Below, one piece after another: positions 7,271-16,440 of a DNA stretch of 16,440 nt. The stretch's first letter is position 1; every line of letters begins with the position of its first letter. The position numbers and the translations under genes are program-made. Source of the stretch: Hemicentrotus pulcherrimus (taxonomy: Eukaryota > Echinodermata > Echinoidea > Camarodonta > Strongylocentrotidae); contig BEXV01000026.1 in the NCBI GenBank assembly GCA_003118195.1, positions 501,522 to 517,961 of the forward strand, given 5' to 3'. Under the pieces are notes generated by a model, which saw only the letters and a list, made by a program, of their open reading frames with translations, searched no databases and was not told where the DNA came from.

Positions 7271-7500
7271 TTAATCTGCATGTATGTATTCAGGCTGCTC
7301 TAGCTCCTCGATCAGCTTGTGGAAAAGGACAATACTGTTTCGTCTTCTTCTGCTTCTTCTTCCAAGTCCCCCATCAATCTTGTATCAATCTTGGCATGGA
7401 CAAAGAGCTTTCCAATGTGACCTCAAGCGAGGGCCATAGGGGCAGGATCAGGCGCTCACCACACCAGCCAGCGTGGGGGCAGCAAACATGAGAATCCTTG
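7271..7500 (-). CDS. Candidate 3'-terminal exon, product unknown, frame uncertain
   Basis: On the minus strand a strong acceptor (CTTCCCCCTTTCTGATACGCAG, cut between 7501 and 7500) opens a block richer in GC than its surroundings. Three readings are possible. Phase 2 gives a short tail (RILMFAAPTLAGVVSA) with TGA at 7450-7448. Phase 1 gives 41 codons (KDSHVCCPHAGWCGERL...) to TGA at 7376-7374. Further in, HIGKLFVHAKIDTRLMGDLE plus an acidic EEEAEEDE run is open to 7312. The alternate frame carries IVLFHKLIEELEQPEYIHAD to TAA at 7271. The last two look like one protein tail broken by an indel near the GAAGAA repeat. None is recognised. AATAAA at 7069-7064 fits a gene end. It could be a terminal exon with 3' UTR, or a pseudogene. 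Confidence 0.3.
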
Positions 7501-7523
7501 CTGCGTATCAGAAAGGGGGAAGA

Positions 7524-7868
7524 CCCAGGAGATGATCATTAGCAAGGGATTAGGTCGTTAAGCCTGAGCTGTGAACAGTTTTTGTTACAACTCCTAAAGA
7601 GAAAAATATGTCATCGAGGCACAACGGCAAATAACATGCAGTAGTATAGCTCTGTTGGCATGGGTAGATGATTTGTGTTAGAGCCACATATCTCCACACT
7701 TGTATCCACACAAAAGTATTTGTCTGCGAGACAACAAATCTTAAATGAGCTTCGACCAGTACGTGTAGACAACTATTTAACCGTCTAACATGTCTCTGAT
7801 CTGTCCATCTTTTGCTTTCTTGACGTGTTCATTACAAATTGATACACTACCGGTATTCACAACAAACA
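7524..7868. other. Non-coding stretch
   Basis: No exon recognised. TACCGGTA occurs at 7848-7855, just before the CT microsatellite. Confidence 0.5.
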
Positions 7869-8012
7869 CTCTCATTCTCTCCCTCTCTCCCTCTCTCTCT
7901 CTCTCTCTCTTTCTCTCTCATTCTCTCATTCACTCCCTACATCTCTCCCTCTCTCTCTCTCTCCCCCCTCCCCCCCCCTCCCCTCTTCTTCAATGTCTCA
8001 CTTTCTCTCTTT
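7869..8012. repeat. Imperfect (CT)n microsatellite with C-rich segment
   Basis: Mostly CT dinucleotides, with CATT interruptions and a C-rich stretch near 7963-7980. The Ser/Leu-rich open frames across it are artefacts. Confidence 0.92.
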
Positions 8013-8231
8013 GATCGGTTCTAATTTTCACAGTCTCCCTCTTTTCTTAACGTTGTATGCCTGTAAAATCTCTGTGACTTTCAATTTCCTATCATTGATT
8101 AATTGAAATCAGTCTTGTGGATAATTATGCTCCAAACAAATATTCCCCATTCAAGGTCTAAATTCAACTTTTATTATTGCTTTGTATTGTGCGCCTCCAT
8201 GACTTTGTGTTCATTGCTGTCTACTATCATC

Positions 8232-8235
<4 letters not shown>
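8013..8235. other. Non-coding spacer
   Basis: Nothing beyond a short inverted repeat (tttcaatt near 8080 and aattgaaa near 8101). Confidence 0.4.

Positions 8236-8265
<30 letters not shown>
8236..8265. repeat. (GA)14 microsatellite
   Basis: A perfect alternating AG tract on the plus strand, opposite in orientation to the other CT tracts of the window. Confidence 0.95.
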
Positions 8266-8267
<2 letters not shown>

Positions 8268-8370
8268 CATAATTTGACTATTAATTCAAATATTGATTCA
8301 ACGCCTTCTGATTAAAAAATATTTTTCAGATTACAAAGATAATTAATAGATGTTCCCTGATGGTCTTCAT

Positions 8371-8382
8371 GGGGGGGGGGGG
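8371..8382. repeat. G12 homopolymer
   Basis: Twelve consecutive G in otherwise AT-rich DNA. Confidence 0.95.
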
Positions 8383-8509
8383 TGAGTCTTCACAATTACA
8401 AGCTTTTAAGAAACACCATATGGTAGCCTGATTGATGCATCCTTTTTTCAAAAGAAACCATAAAAAAGAGGAAGATATTACTTCATGAATAGAAGCCTCA
8501 TTTGTTTTG

Positions 8510-9090
8510 TCCAAATCTAGAGCACGTTTCAAACACTACATTTAGAAACGTGCAGCAATAGGTGATTATTCACTGCTGTGATGGTGATTATTCACTGCTG
8601 TGATGGTAATTATTCAGCCACAATTAATGCAACCCCGTCAATGTGCATGCTGTAAGGTGAATAATTTAACGTTTGTCTTGTGAAAAAAAAAATATTATTC
8701 ATATCATTCTTCTCGTCCAAAATTTAAAGCACGTTTCAAATCACTGCAAATAAAAAAATGCAGCAAATAGCAATTATTCACTGCTGTGATGGTATCAAAT
8801 ATTCAGCCATACAATGCAACCACGTCAATGTGCATGCTGTAAAATTGAATAATTTAATGTATGTCTTGCGAAAAAAAGAAATTGTTCACAATATCCTTTA
8901 TTTTTTCCTCAAATTTTATGGCACGGTTAGAATCACTGCATACAGAAGAAACATGCAGCACATGGCTATTATTAACTGCTGTGATAGTATCTAATATTCA
9001 GCCACACAATGCAACCACGTCAATGTGCATACTGTAAAATTGAATAATTTAACTGTTGTCTTGTGCAAAATAGAAATTATTCATGATATC
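8510..9090 (+). repeat. Three-copy tandem repeat, unit about 185-205 bp
   Basis: The copies are about 8510-8715, 8716-8906 and 8907-9090. Each contains, in order, gcacg(t/g)tt...aatcactgca, atgcagca, attattcactgctgtgatgg, attcagcca, aaccacgtcaatgtgcat and gaataatttaa, then a tgtcttg and an A-rich stretch. Copy 1 is longer because a 22-bp piece with tgattattcactgctgtg is duplicated inside it (8561-8604). The copies have diverged at many positions, so the array is not recent. The 78-codon frame at 8758-8994 only reflects the repeat. Confidence 0.88.
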
Positions 9091-9671
9091 AGTAATGTGT
9101 ACAAGTATGTGAATGATCAATAATAGTACCGGTAGTGAGGTGTACTGTATGTGCAGTGGTGTACGGGATATTGCCCCAGCATGTGCGGCACTTAGCAACC
9201 AAGGAGGATTATTAATATCATGCTGCTACCCATGCTTATCTACTGACTCCCCGGAGGGGGATTAATTTATATCCCAACCTGCAAATGATCAGTCTACTCT
9301 TCCACACCTCACCAAGTTTCAAACGTTAATTCTCCAAATCATCAAAGTTGATTCTGACAGAAAATGTTTTAAACCTGGATCCCATCCATGAAAGTGATTA
9401 AATTGATTTTGTTTTAATGATTAAATGATCTCATTTGGTACATCTGTACGACATTAATTCAAATTCAATGCTGGTATAATTTCACCCTTTCCTCCTTACC
9501 ATACAATGTTGACAGATTTAATTATCACTTCTACAATAAAATGATCAAAGCTTCTCCTTTGTATGTGTTGATACCTTTTCCATACTCAATTACACAACAA
9601 TACTGCTTTCTTTAAATGTAAAATAAGTAAATTTTCTGCATTTCATCTTTGTCATGATTATTGTAAATTGC
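9091..9671. other. Non-coding stretch, slightly GC-richer start
   Basis: 9120-9260 has CpG-containing, possibly repeat-derived sequence (TACCGGTA at 9127-9134, ctccccggagggg near 9248). No open frame with splice sites is convincing. Confidence 0.4.
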
Positions 9672-9697
9672 ATATATATATATATATATATATATAT
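9672..9697. repeat. (AT)13 microsatellite
   Basis: A perfect AT dinucleotide run. Confidence 0.97.
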
Positions 9698-10043
9698 GTG
9701 TCACTTTTCACAATTTGTCATTTGACTACTAATATCAGAGTTTTCGTCTCTGGAGCAAATATCAGATTACCTGCAGTGTAGGAGTGGTATCAATTTGTTG
9801 AGCTGTATGCTAGTGTGAAATACACCTGTCCTTCTGTCACCAAGTTCATGAATAGGTATAGGAATGTTTCAAGGTGACAAGGATCAAGACTTCCACAAGT
9901 TTACTTAAACAATCCTTGTCAATTCTTTCTTTCCTCCAGGCCACACATTCCTGTCCCTCTCTCATTTTTCTGTCTTTCATTATCTCACATTTTTCTCCTT
10001 TGAATCACATTGTAAAATACTAAATGCATTCTTCATTGGTATT
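9698..10043. other. Pyrimidine-leaning non-coding stretch
   Basis: 9920-9985 is rich in T and C and includes a textbook-looking acceptor (ttctttcctccag). The frames after it do not look coding. Confidence 0.4.
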
Positions 10044-10118
10044 GGGGGGGGGGGGGGGGGGCTGTGCCCTATGCCCCCCCCCCAAAAAAAAAAAAAAAAA
10101 AATAATAATAATAATACA
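10044..10118. repeat. G18 / C10 / A19 / (ATA)n composite low-complexity block
   Basis: G18 (10044-10061) is followed after 12 bases by C10 (10074-10083), immediately by A19 (10084-10102) and then ATA repeats. The G and C runs can pair as a hairpin on one strand. C-run, A-run and AAT repeats in sequence resemble a retroposon tail. Confidence 0.85.
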
Positions 10119-10283
10119 TAACATTAATCAGCTGATGACTACTTATTACTCAAGGCTAATATATCTCATCTTTTGGTCACAGAGTCAGACACAAAATCAA
10201 CAACAAAATAAGCATTATTGTCTTGACAACAGCTCTGTATTCTAGAATGCTCATTTGGAAAGATACAACCATACATGTACATA

Positions 10284-10421
10284 CTCTAGTGTAGTCGATA
10301 GACCTTTCCAATATCGCTATATCTGTTTTGAGCCAGAAGGGTCTTAACTCCAATACCACAAAGTTAATGCCTTTCTGGCTCTGGGCAGATGATATATCTT
10401 TGAAGCACTACTCTACTCTAG
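10284..10421. mobile_element. 138-nt hairpin (foldback) element
   Basis: The inner stem pairs gagccagaagggtcttaact (10330-10349) with its inverted counterpart at 10362-10381, matching 17 of 20 positions around a 12-base loop. The flanks extend the symmetry imperfectly (ctctagtgtagtc near 10284 against actactctactctag ending 10421). A half copy near 6711-6728 shows it is repeated. It is probably a MITE; a miRNA-like hairpin is a less likely reading. Confidence 0.6.
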
Positions 10422-11891
10422 TCCTACTTTGAAACTTGTTCAAAAAATGACAAAGGAAGACCATGAGAAAAAAATGACGTGATCATCAGAACCTCTCTAC
10501 AATCCTCATTGTTAAATACAGACGAACCAAAAACCATGCACAAGACAATTGTGTTACCTTCTTCAATCAGAGTCATCAGGTTTCAAGGTTGACCTCTGCA
10601 ACTTTTAGAATTGTGACCTTTACACAAATACATGTATATATCATTATATTCATTTTTGTTTCTTCTTCTACCAAGACTGATCAATTCAAGTATGCAACTC
10701 ACCTGATGAATACCTGTAGCTGTACCTGTAGCTGTGTTTTGTGCTTTTGAGGGGGGGGGGAACCAAAAACAATAGTTGTCTTGTCCCTCCAGGGACACGG
10801 TGCCTGATTTGCCTCTGTCCCACTATCTCTCTCTCTGTCTAGGTCCGCAATCCTTTAGAGAAATGACAAGAGTTCACTGAATTGCAAAAGTCCAACTGCT
10901 ACACTTTTCTGGCAGGAACAAGTGACAATTGTAATTTGATGGGGCAGTCCACACATGGAAACAAAAACTGAAAGATGTTGTTTACAACTGAAAGAGAAGA
11001 GACAGGAGAGAAGAAAACTTCAAATGCTGCACTGCTGTCACAGAAATAACACAATCCAGATATGAATGGGCAATACTTCAGTTGACTGGAGCGGGACATA
11101 CTACGAGTGGTCTTCAAAACTAAACCTCTATAGGGAATCGCAATTGGCTATGTGCCCAAAGCCTGATTTCAATTTTTTTACAAAATTTGGTGTCACTCTC
11201 ACAAAGCTTGGGATTCCTGGTAATCAATTCTTTTTCTTTTTTGAGTGTCAGGTTGATTTATGGTTATGTATCCTATTCTTATGAACTCATTGCAATAACT
11301 TCAGAGAGGATATAAGAAAAATGAAGATCATAATAAAAAATTATCAATAATAGTCAAATTTCAGGAATGTCATTTCTTTGGGGAATACAAATTTTACACA
11401 CACATACATGTATATATAGTTGGAATTTGGTGCTTCCATAATAAAATAATTTTCTCACTTATTCCCTCTTACAACTTTATAGGCCTCTCTGATGAGCCTA
11501 TCATGTTTCTGTTATAATAACCTTGCCTTCCCGATGGTACATAAACGATAAAGTGCAGGAAAAACATTGTATAATTGCATTTTGGCAGTTGCTTGAACAT
11601 GAATATGTGTTTGAAATCTTTTACAATGCAGCCTTATTTGCATGAAAATGGATTCTAAATTCACATGATTGATGGTATGGTGACTGCATATTTGGCAATC
11701 AGCAGTCGCATATTTGAATCCATACTGCAATTGTTGTATTTAGACATGGAAAGAGGGAATCAGACGGGTCTAATTGGTAGCTTAAAGTGAAGGCCGAGGC
11801 TAGCGGTGAAGATGAGAATTTTTTCGTTGAGGATTCTCATTCTTTGTATATCAATTTGTAAGGATATCAATCATACTGGTAATAAAAATGA
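10422..11891. other. Long AT-rich stretch, no supported gene
   Basis: Contains G10 at 10751-10760 and an acceptor-like tctctctctctgtctag ending near 10841 whose following frames close quickly. TACATGTA occurs at 10629 and 11405. Near 11785-11860 a 26-codon plus-strand frame (VKAEASGEDENFFVEDSHSL then a stop) stands out as coding-like but overlaps a small inverted repeat (atgagaat/attctcat). Open frames at 10583-10798, 10899-11117, 11066-11284 and 11512-11730 look random. Confidence 0.4.
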
Positions 11892-11902
11892 CCCCCCCCC
11901 CC
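11892..11902. repeat. C11 homopolymer
   Basis: Eleven consecutive C, followed by taccccca. Confidence 0.95.
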
Positions 11903-12594
11903 TACCCCCAGAAAAGGGATTGCTCTTTAATGGCATATTCAAAATATAACAAGAAATAGCTGAAAAGTTTAGTGCAGTGTGCAGTGTGCAGTGCATGCGT
12001 TTATACAACGATTGAGTCAATTTCTTTTTCATTTCAATTTATCTGAAATCTCAAAGTAAAAATCTTTTGTTATGCATTTACTTAATCAACCTTTTCCCAA
12101 TGACATCCAGACAATTTCTTTCACTGACAATCTTTAACTTTGCTGGCTAATCCTATCATCTGTCACAAGCTTGCCATAACACCTCAATCACACCCTAATT
12201 GTTTGAGCGCTAAGTTAATGGATTGCTGCTGATGAAGGACATGTGATTATCCTAACAGGTGGCAAAGTGTTGGATAATGCTTGGATCCATATATTTCATG
12301 AAATAAAAATGCTTATATTTCTAGCTGTTTGCATGATAATTGGATACTGCACTTTTGTGATCACATGTTCATGTAGTTATAATTTTTACAGAAAAGTTAG
12401 TAAATCCCTTGAAAAAACAGTTGGCGAATCCCTGGAAGCTTAGAAAGAATTAAGTGGGCTATAATCCTGTTGACATTGGGATCATGTCCAGTCAATGAGG
12501 GCTATTAGAGGCAAAGGTGGACGAAGTAATTTCCCCATTTCTCTATGCAACTTTCCCTTTTCATTTTTTATTTCATCTTTCCTGTACTCCAGCC
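11903..12594. other. AT-rich stretch with a weak exon-like frame
   Basis: A plus-strand frame at 12243-12443 encodes a hydrophobic segment and then KVSKSLEKTVGESLEA before a TAG. A good acceptor (aatttttacag) lies just before the polar part, so a small terminal exon is possible, with AATAAA at 12704-12709. Evidence is too thin to call a gene. Confidence 0.25.
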
Positions 12595-12650
12595 CCACCC
12601 CCCCTCTCTCTCTCTCTCTCTCTGCCTCCCTTTCTCTCTCTCTCTCTTTA
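12595..12650. repeat. (CT)n microsatellite with leading C run
   Basis: cccacccccc followed by CT repeats with a GCCTCCC interruption. The overlapping Ser/Leu-rich frames are artefacts. Confidence 0.92.
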
Positions 12651-13056
12651 TATCTACTCTCAAATCTATTTATTTACTATTCCTTTCTAAGATGAAATGT
12701 CCCAATAAACATTGGTACACCAAAAATATTGCACAACGAGTTCCTAATCAAATTCTTCCTACTCGGCAACAAAATAAACCACTACTGTACATGACATTCA
12801 ATTATCATAATTACCGGAAACAAGTAAAACTTGAACAATTGTAGGTGATCTATCACTTTAACTTGGTTGTAATATCTATCACAAAACAAGAGTGTGAGTT
12901 CCTGTCTACGGCAACACTAACACGTATAGATTACAAATATATCATTTATAAACCCAATCTATCTGTAGACAGCTGAGTATACATCACTGGGTAGTAGAAA
13001 GAGATCATGTTCATGATTATGATGGCTACAGTTGCTGTTATGAATATTCAGGAGTG
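12651..13056. other. AT-rich non-coding stretch
   Basis: No supported gene or repeat beyond AATAAA at 12704-12709. Confidence 0.5.
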
Positions 13057-13362
13057 CTCAATGAGGAAAAAATGAGCAAGGAATGAAAAAGTTCTGTTTG
13101 TTTAAAGTAGCCCTTACATTTTCATAATTTTGGCAAAAGATTTCGTTTTCACTGGCTGCCTGCTGTAGCAAAAAGCAGAATTGCATGAATTCTTTTGTCT
13201 ACGGCCGATTGTCAACGAAACGGAGTTAAGTCTTTTGTTAATTACGTTTGTTGATACAGCAGGCAGCCAGCGAAAAACGAATTCGTTTAATAAAATTATG
13301 GAAATGCAAGCACTTTAAACAAACAGATCTATGTTATTCCTAGCTCATTTTTCCTGATTGAG
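13057..13362. mobile_element. 306-bp MITE with ~110-bp terminal inverted repeats
   Basis: The arms at 13057-13167 and 13255-13362 are inverted copies. Shared blocks in order are ctcaat, aggaaaaa, atgagc, ctgtttgtttaaagt, cataatttt, and ggctgcctgctgta at the inner tip. The 87-bp centre includes acggccgattgtcaacg and has no coding capacity. No clear target duplication is visible at these borders, so the true ends may differ by a few bases and the superfamily is not assigned. Confidence 0.78.
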
Positions 13363-14043
13363 GTGTCATATGAAAGGAGGGAAACTCAACTTTCTAAAAA
13401 TGTGATTTTCTCTTTGAAATTCAGATATCGCCTGCCAATTGACTTTTCGGTTTCCTCTCTTCAAATTAATTTTAATCATTCATGCGTGAAATATGTATTT
13501 CAAGAGTTGCATCAAATGAAAGAGGAGGATCTAAGCTTTCCAAATCTGTGTCATTTAAATAAAAAATGTGATTAAGTTATGATGAAACATCGATAATTCT
13601 CGGTTTCATTTTTAGGGGGGATGCACTGTATATCTAGCACCATAACATAGCACCATAACATGTATATATCACCCACAAGGAGCTAAACAATATGCAAAAA
13701 TGATAGTAGATTTAGTTTGTGAATGTTGCAGTGCTACAAACGATATGTTGTTAATACTAGATCTATACAAAAAAATGGTGCAAATGAAATTTAACAGTAC
13801 ATATATCTTATGGCTTAGTGACCTTCAGTCAAACAAATACTGTTACTTGAAAATATGAGGGTTTGTGTTGCCTGATATGTAGATGAGAGTTGATGTATGG
13901 TTTGTTTGCTTCAGTGGCCATCAGATTATTCTATATGATGTATGTGTCGACTCCGTCTACCAGGTGATTTTGGCTTCTAAACCTATTTTAACAGAGCTAC
14001 ATGAAATTTTAGGGGCAGAACCAGGTAAGGTTTAAAAATAGCA
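13363..14043. other. AT-rich non-coding stretch
   Basis: The 70-codon plus-strand frame starting at the MITE edge (13363-13575) has no recognisable motif. A short tandem duplication, agcaccataac, occurs near 13637-13660. Confidence 0.45.
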
Positions 14044-14052
14044 GGGGGGGGG
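14044..14052. repeat. G9 homopolymer
   Basis: Nine consecutive G. Confidence 0.9.
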
Positions 14053-14208
14053 CAATTCCAATAATCTCTGAAAAGCAACATAAAAAAATGAGGGTTATTA
14101 GGTTTTGCAGGAGCCTTTGATTTTGAAATTTCAAAAAGGGACATATGTTTTCACTTAAAAATATGCAATAATCATTTTAAAGGGGGTAATGGGCGAGTTG
14201 TGCATGTA

Positions 14209-14223
14209 CCCCCCCCCCCCCCC
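14209..14223. repeat. C15 homopolymer
   Basis: Fifteen consecutive C. Confidence 0.95.
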
Positions 14224-14243
14224 TGGTCACTAGAATTGTTACC

Positions 14244-14298
14244 CTATATCAAATTGTAGATAATTAGGATGCCATATCATTAAAATGGTTTGATATAG
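14244..14298. repeat. Inverted repeat with perfect 10-bp arms
   Basis: ctatatcaaa (14244-14253) and tttgatatag (14289-14298) are perfect inverted copies around a 35-base loop. Confidence 0.7.
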
Positions 14299-15402
14299 CG
14301 AAGCGTAGCTGAAATTGTTTTGTTCCCAGTATAAAACTACTGAAAAAATATTTTTCAATCAATATTTTTATTACAAAAGCTAGTTATATTATTAATACAT
14401 GATTGAACTTTATTTAAATCCATTACACAAATGCTGGCCTTCTTTAATAAACAAAACTCCATCACCACAATCTGGATATCCATTATATGCATCATAAATT
14501 TGCAAGACACTGATTCCAGAGATATAAAACACAATGTTTCAAGGACGCAATCAAATGGCAATGCCGAAGTGGCAGCCCAGATTGGATACTGGTTTGAATC
14601 GCACAATTACAACAGGATATTGCCATTTGAATTATTGATCGCTCAATTTATTGAGGGCTGTTTAACAACAATTACAAATGATCAGTTTTTGATTGAAGGG
14701 CATCCATCAATGAAGTATTTTTAAATCCTTACTATCCTAACTTGGGTCAGGATATTGATTTGCCTTTTAGGGCTTCCAAGCAGTGATATTTAATTCAAAG
14801 TCTTGTTATTGTTTTTTATTTGTCTTTTCTTCAATATTATGAATCACTGTTCAGTTCAAAAAGTACCATTTGTTTACAAGAGCTCTCGTATGGTTTGCTC
14901 GAAAGACAAAGAATTTCTACAGTGTTTTTAACATATTTTTTTCTGTTCTGTTTAATCTGCTTTTGCTTTGATGTTTTATTTTTTTGTTGTCTATATCACA
15001 GCTCTGTTAGAGTGTTCCAGTGCTAAACTGCTAACCACTCAAGTATAAATATTAATTTATTTTTTCACTGGTTTGAATGATTGTGATTTTTTTTGTCATC
15101 CACTCACAATCATCAGAATTTTACAAAGCTAAGCTAAAGAAGAGGGAAATAAGAAATTAAAATAAAAAATATTCAAACAAATTGACAACACTACACAAAG
15201 ATCTGAAGTGGCTGAAATATAGCAAAGAATGCAGTGTACCTGTAAAATGAACTTGCAAAGTTACAAGAGCAAATGGTACAAGTTTATGACGTCAATAGTT
15301 GTCATTTTGTCACAAACTAAACAACTCTAGGGAGTCATAAATCATTCTATTCAAGCAAGGAAATGGCTGAATTCGGACAGATAGGGGTTTAGAAAGAGTG
15401 CG

Positions 15403-15405
<3 letters not shown>
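14299..15405. other. AT-rich stretch, no supported gene
   Basis: Overlapping frames on opposite strands at 14355-14606 and 14431-14724 lack splice sites or recognisable motifs. A perfect 10-bp inverted repeat (atgattgtga 15077-15086, tcacaatcat 15104-15113, 17-base loop with a T8 run) is the only structure noted. Confidence 0.45.

Positions 15406-15454
<49 letters not shown>
15406..15454. repeat. (CT)n microsatellite
   Basis: About 24 CT units with one extra-T interruption. Confidence 0.96.
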
Positions 15455-15791
15455 GCATCTTCTTTTCTTTTTTAAAAATCATTTTCCTTTGATAATCATA
15501 ACAATGCCTTAAAATTGACATTTTGACAGCTCTGGAACTGGAAGAACGAAAGAATATTCTGCTTATTATAGACCTAAATAATTACAGGTAAACCAGGTCA
15601 TAATCTATTAAGAACATAATACAATCAAATCTCACAGTCATATTGGGACCTTTACAACACTGACATACATAATATGAGATTCAATTAACAATTACTTTGA
15701 AGAACCCATCAGTCAAATTCAATGACGGGCGACTGATATGTCACCTAATTTATGGTATTCCTTATGGAGTGAATGCACACTGCCATGAATC

Positions 15792-15871
15792 TTAACCCGT
15801 TGTGTGCTGGAGCCCAGTGGATCCAGTGTAAACTCTATGGGAAATACAAGACTTAGTAGTCAATCGGTTAA
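15792..15871. mobile_element. Possible 80-bp TTAA-bounded mini element
   Basis: TTAACCCGTTG at the left and CAATCGGTTAA at the right are inverted versions of each other with two differences, and both start at a TTAA. TTAA duplications are typical of piggyBac and some Kolobok-type elements. The very small size makes this tentative. Confidence 0.3.
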
Positions 15872-16385
15872 AAGCTGTGCACTAACTACTGCACAATGCA
15901 AACAGACAGCCATGTAATTCGTAATGTGGGTCTCAACGCTCGACCTTAGCTTAGCCATGCAAACATGATGATGGAAGCTGAAATCGGTATCAAATTGAAG
16001 TGAAGTACAATTACCGGTAGTACATCAATCAATTAATGTCATAAAAGGATGCATTAGGCCAAGTCTGAATACTGTACATTTAGTTCCACTCTATATCTCT
16101 TCCTGTATACAGTACCTTAGCACAAACATTTTTTTATTCGCCAGCATAGAAGGGGATAGGCAGTTTGGATCACAATTTTCTAAACAGTTTTTGGTTAATT
16201 AATAGTCAGACACTTATCGTAATGAGCAGAGCGCAGAAATTTGTGATCACATTTTAGCTGCTACAGTGGCTCGATTTATTCAGACATCAAATTGTTTCAT
16301 ATCTGTTATAAAACGTAATTATAATTAAACTAAAATAAAGTGATGCTCATAAGCATCGATTCTTACGTCGATCCTAATACCGGGT
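15872..16385. other. Non-coding stretch
   Basis: TACCGGTA at 16012-16019. A small hairpin (tgtgca...tgcaca) near 15876-15895. No exon seen. Confidence 0.45.
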
Positions 16386-16440
16386 ACCTATTGTTCAGGG
16401 AGGATGAATGAATACCTATTGTTCAGGGGGGGGGGGGGGG
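16386..16440. repeat. Short direct duplication ending in G15 at window end
   Basis: acctattgttcaggg occurs twice, 27 bases apart (about 16387 and 16414). The second copy runs straight into G15 (16426-16440), which is the window's last base. Confidence 0.85.

Noticed and set aside
7294..7491. Plus-strand frame after ttcag at 7293, including MDKELSNVTSSEGHRG
   Set aside because: It is opposite a better supported minus-strand exon, and its first part is a Cys/Phe-rich TTC-repeat translation.
7790..8024. Two overlapping plus-strand open frames
   Set aside because: Almost entirely CT-repeat translation (Ser/Leu/Pro).
8758..8994. 78-codon plus-strand open frame
   Set aside because: It spans two units of the tandem repeat; similarity between its ends reflects the DNA repeat.
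10583..10798. 71-codon minus-strand open frame and a GTAACA donor-like site near 10557
   Set aside because: Composition is random (includes a Pro run from G10), and the frames reaching the donor are closed by stops.
12495..12844. Plus-strand open frames of 66 and 99 codons
   Set aside because: Driven by the CT microsatellite; the remaining part has random-like composition and no donor or acceptor support.
14355..14724. Overlapping 83- and 97-codon open frames on opposite strands
   Set aside because: Neither has a recognisable motif or splice signals; AT-rich chance frames.
15077..15113. Perfect 10-bp inverted repeat as a possible terminator or miRNA
   Set aside because: The stem is too short for a miRNA precursor, and hairpin-plus-T terminators are not meaningful in this eukaryotic context.

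Overview
The window looks like nuclear genomic DNA from a marine invertebrate, most likely an echinoderm such as a sea urchin. It is AT-rich and gene-poor, and it has a recognisable first exon with a canonical GT donor. It also carries many CT/GA and ATC microsatellites, numerous G/C homopolymers, small foldback transposons, and an excess of the palindromes TACATGTA and TACCGGTA. The taxonomic guess is inference. Nothing looks bacterial or organellar, and I saw no rRNA, tRNA or CRISPR array.

The best gene evidence is on the minus strand at 2903-3040. It is a first coding exon with a signal peptide followed by the start of an endonuclease/exonuclease/phosphatase (EEP) fold, ending in a GTAAGA donor. 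A perfect RFX X-box lies about 90 bases upstream of its ATG, next to a CRE-like octamer. A second coding-looking block, on the plus strand at 1606-2060, is split between two frames exactly at an A7 run. It ends with a stop codon and an AATAAA about 200 bases later. Weaker exon-like blocks occur on the minus strand at 7271-7500 and 4885-5055 and on the plus strand at 3154-3225/3495-3596. None of these weaker blocks could be named.

The best-resolved mobile DNA is at 5065-6124. Two inverted copies of a roughly 370-bp TAGGCC-ended element lie side by side. The right-hand copy is flanked by 9-bp direct repeats. The left-hand copy carries a nested 300-bp PIF/Harbinger-like MITE with a TTA target duplication, and the right-hand copy preserves the empty site. 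Other repeats are a 306-bp MITE with arms of about 110 bp (13057-13362), a 138-nt hairpin element (10284-10421, with a partial copy near 6711), a three-copy tandem repeat of about 190 bp (8510-9090), and a short TTAA-bounded element (15792-15871).

The rest is AT-rich, apparently non-coding sequence between microsatellites. The window begins with C23 and ends with G15, so both ends may be homopolymer assembly breaks. If the minus-strand calls are right, an unidentified gene ends near 7064 and the EEP gene begins near 3100 and runs leftwards. It would converge on the plus-strand candidate that ends near 2270, or contain that candidate within an intron.
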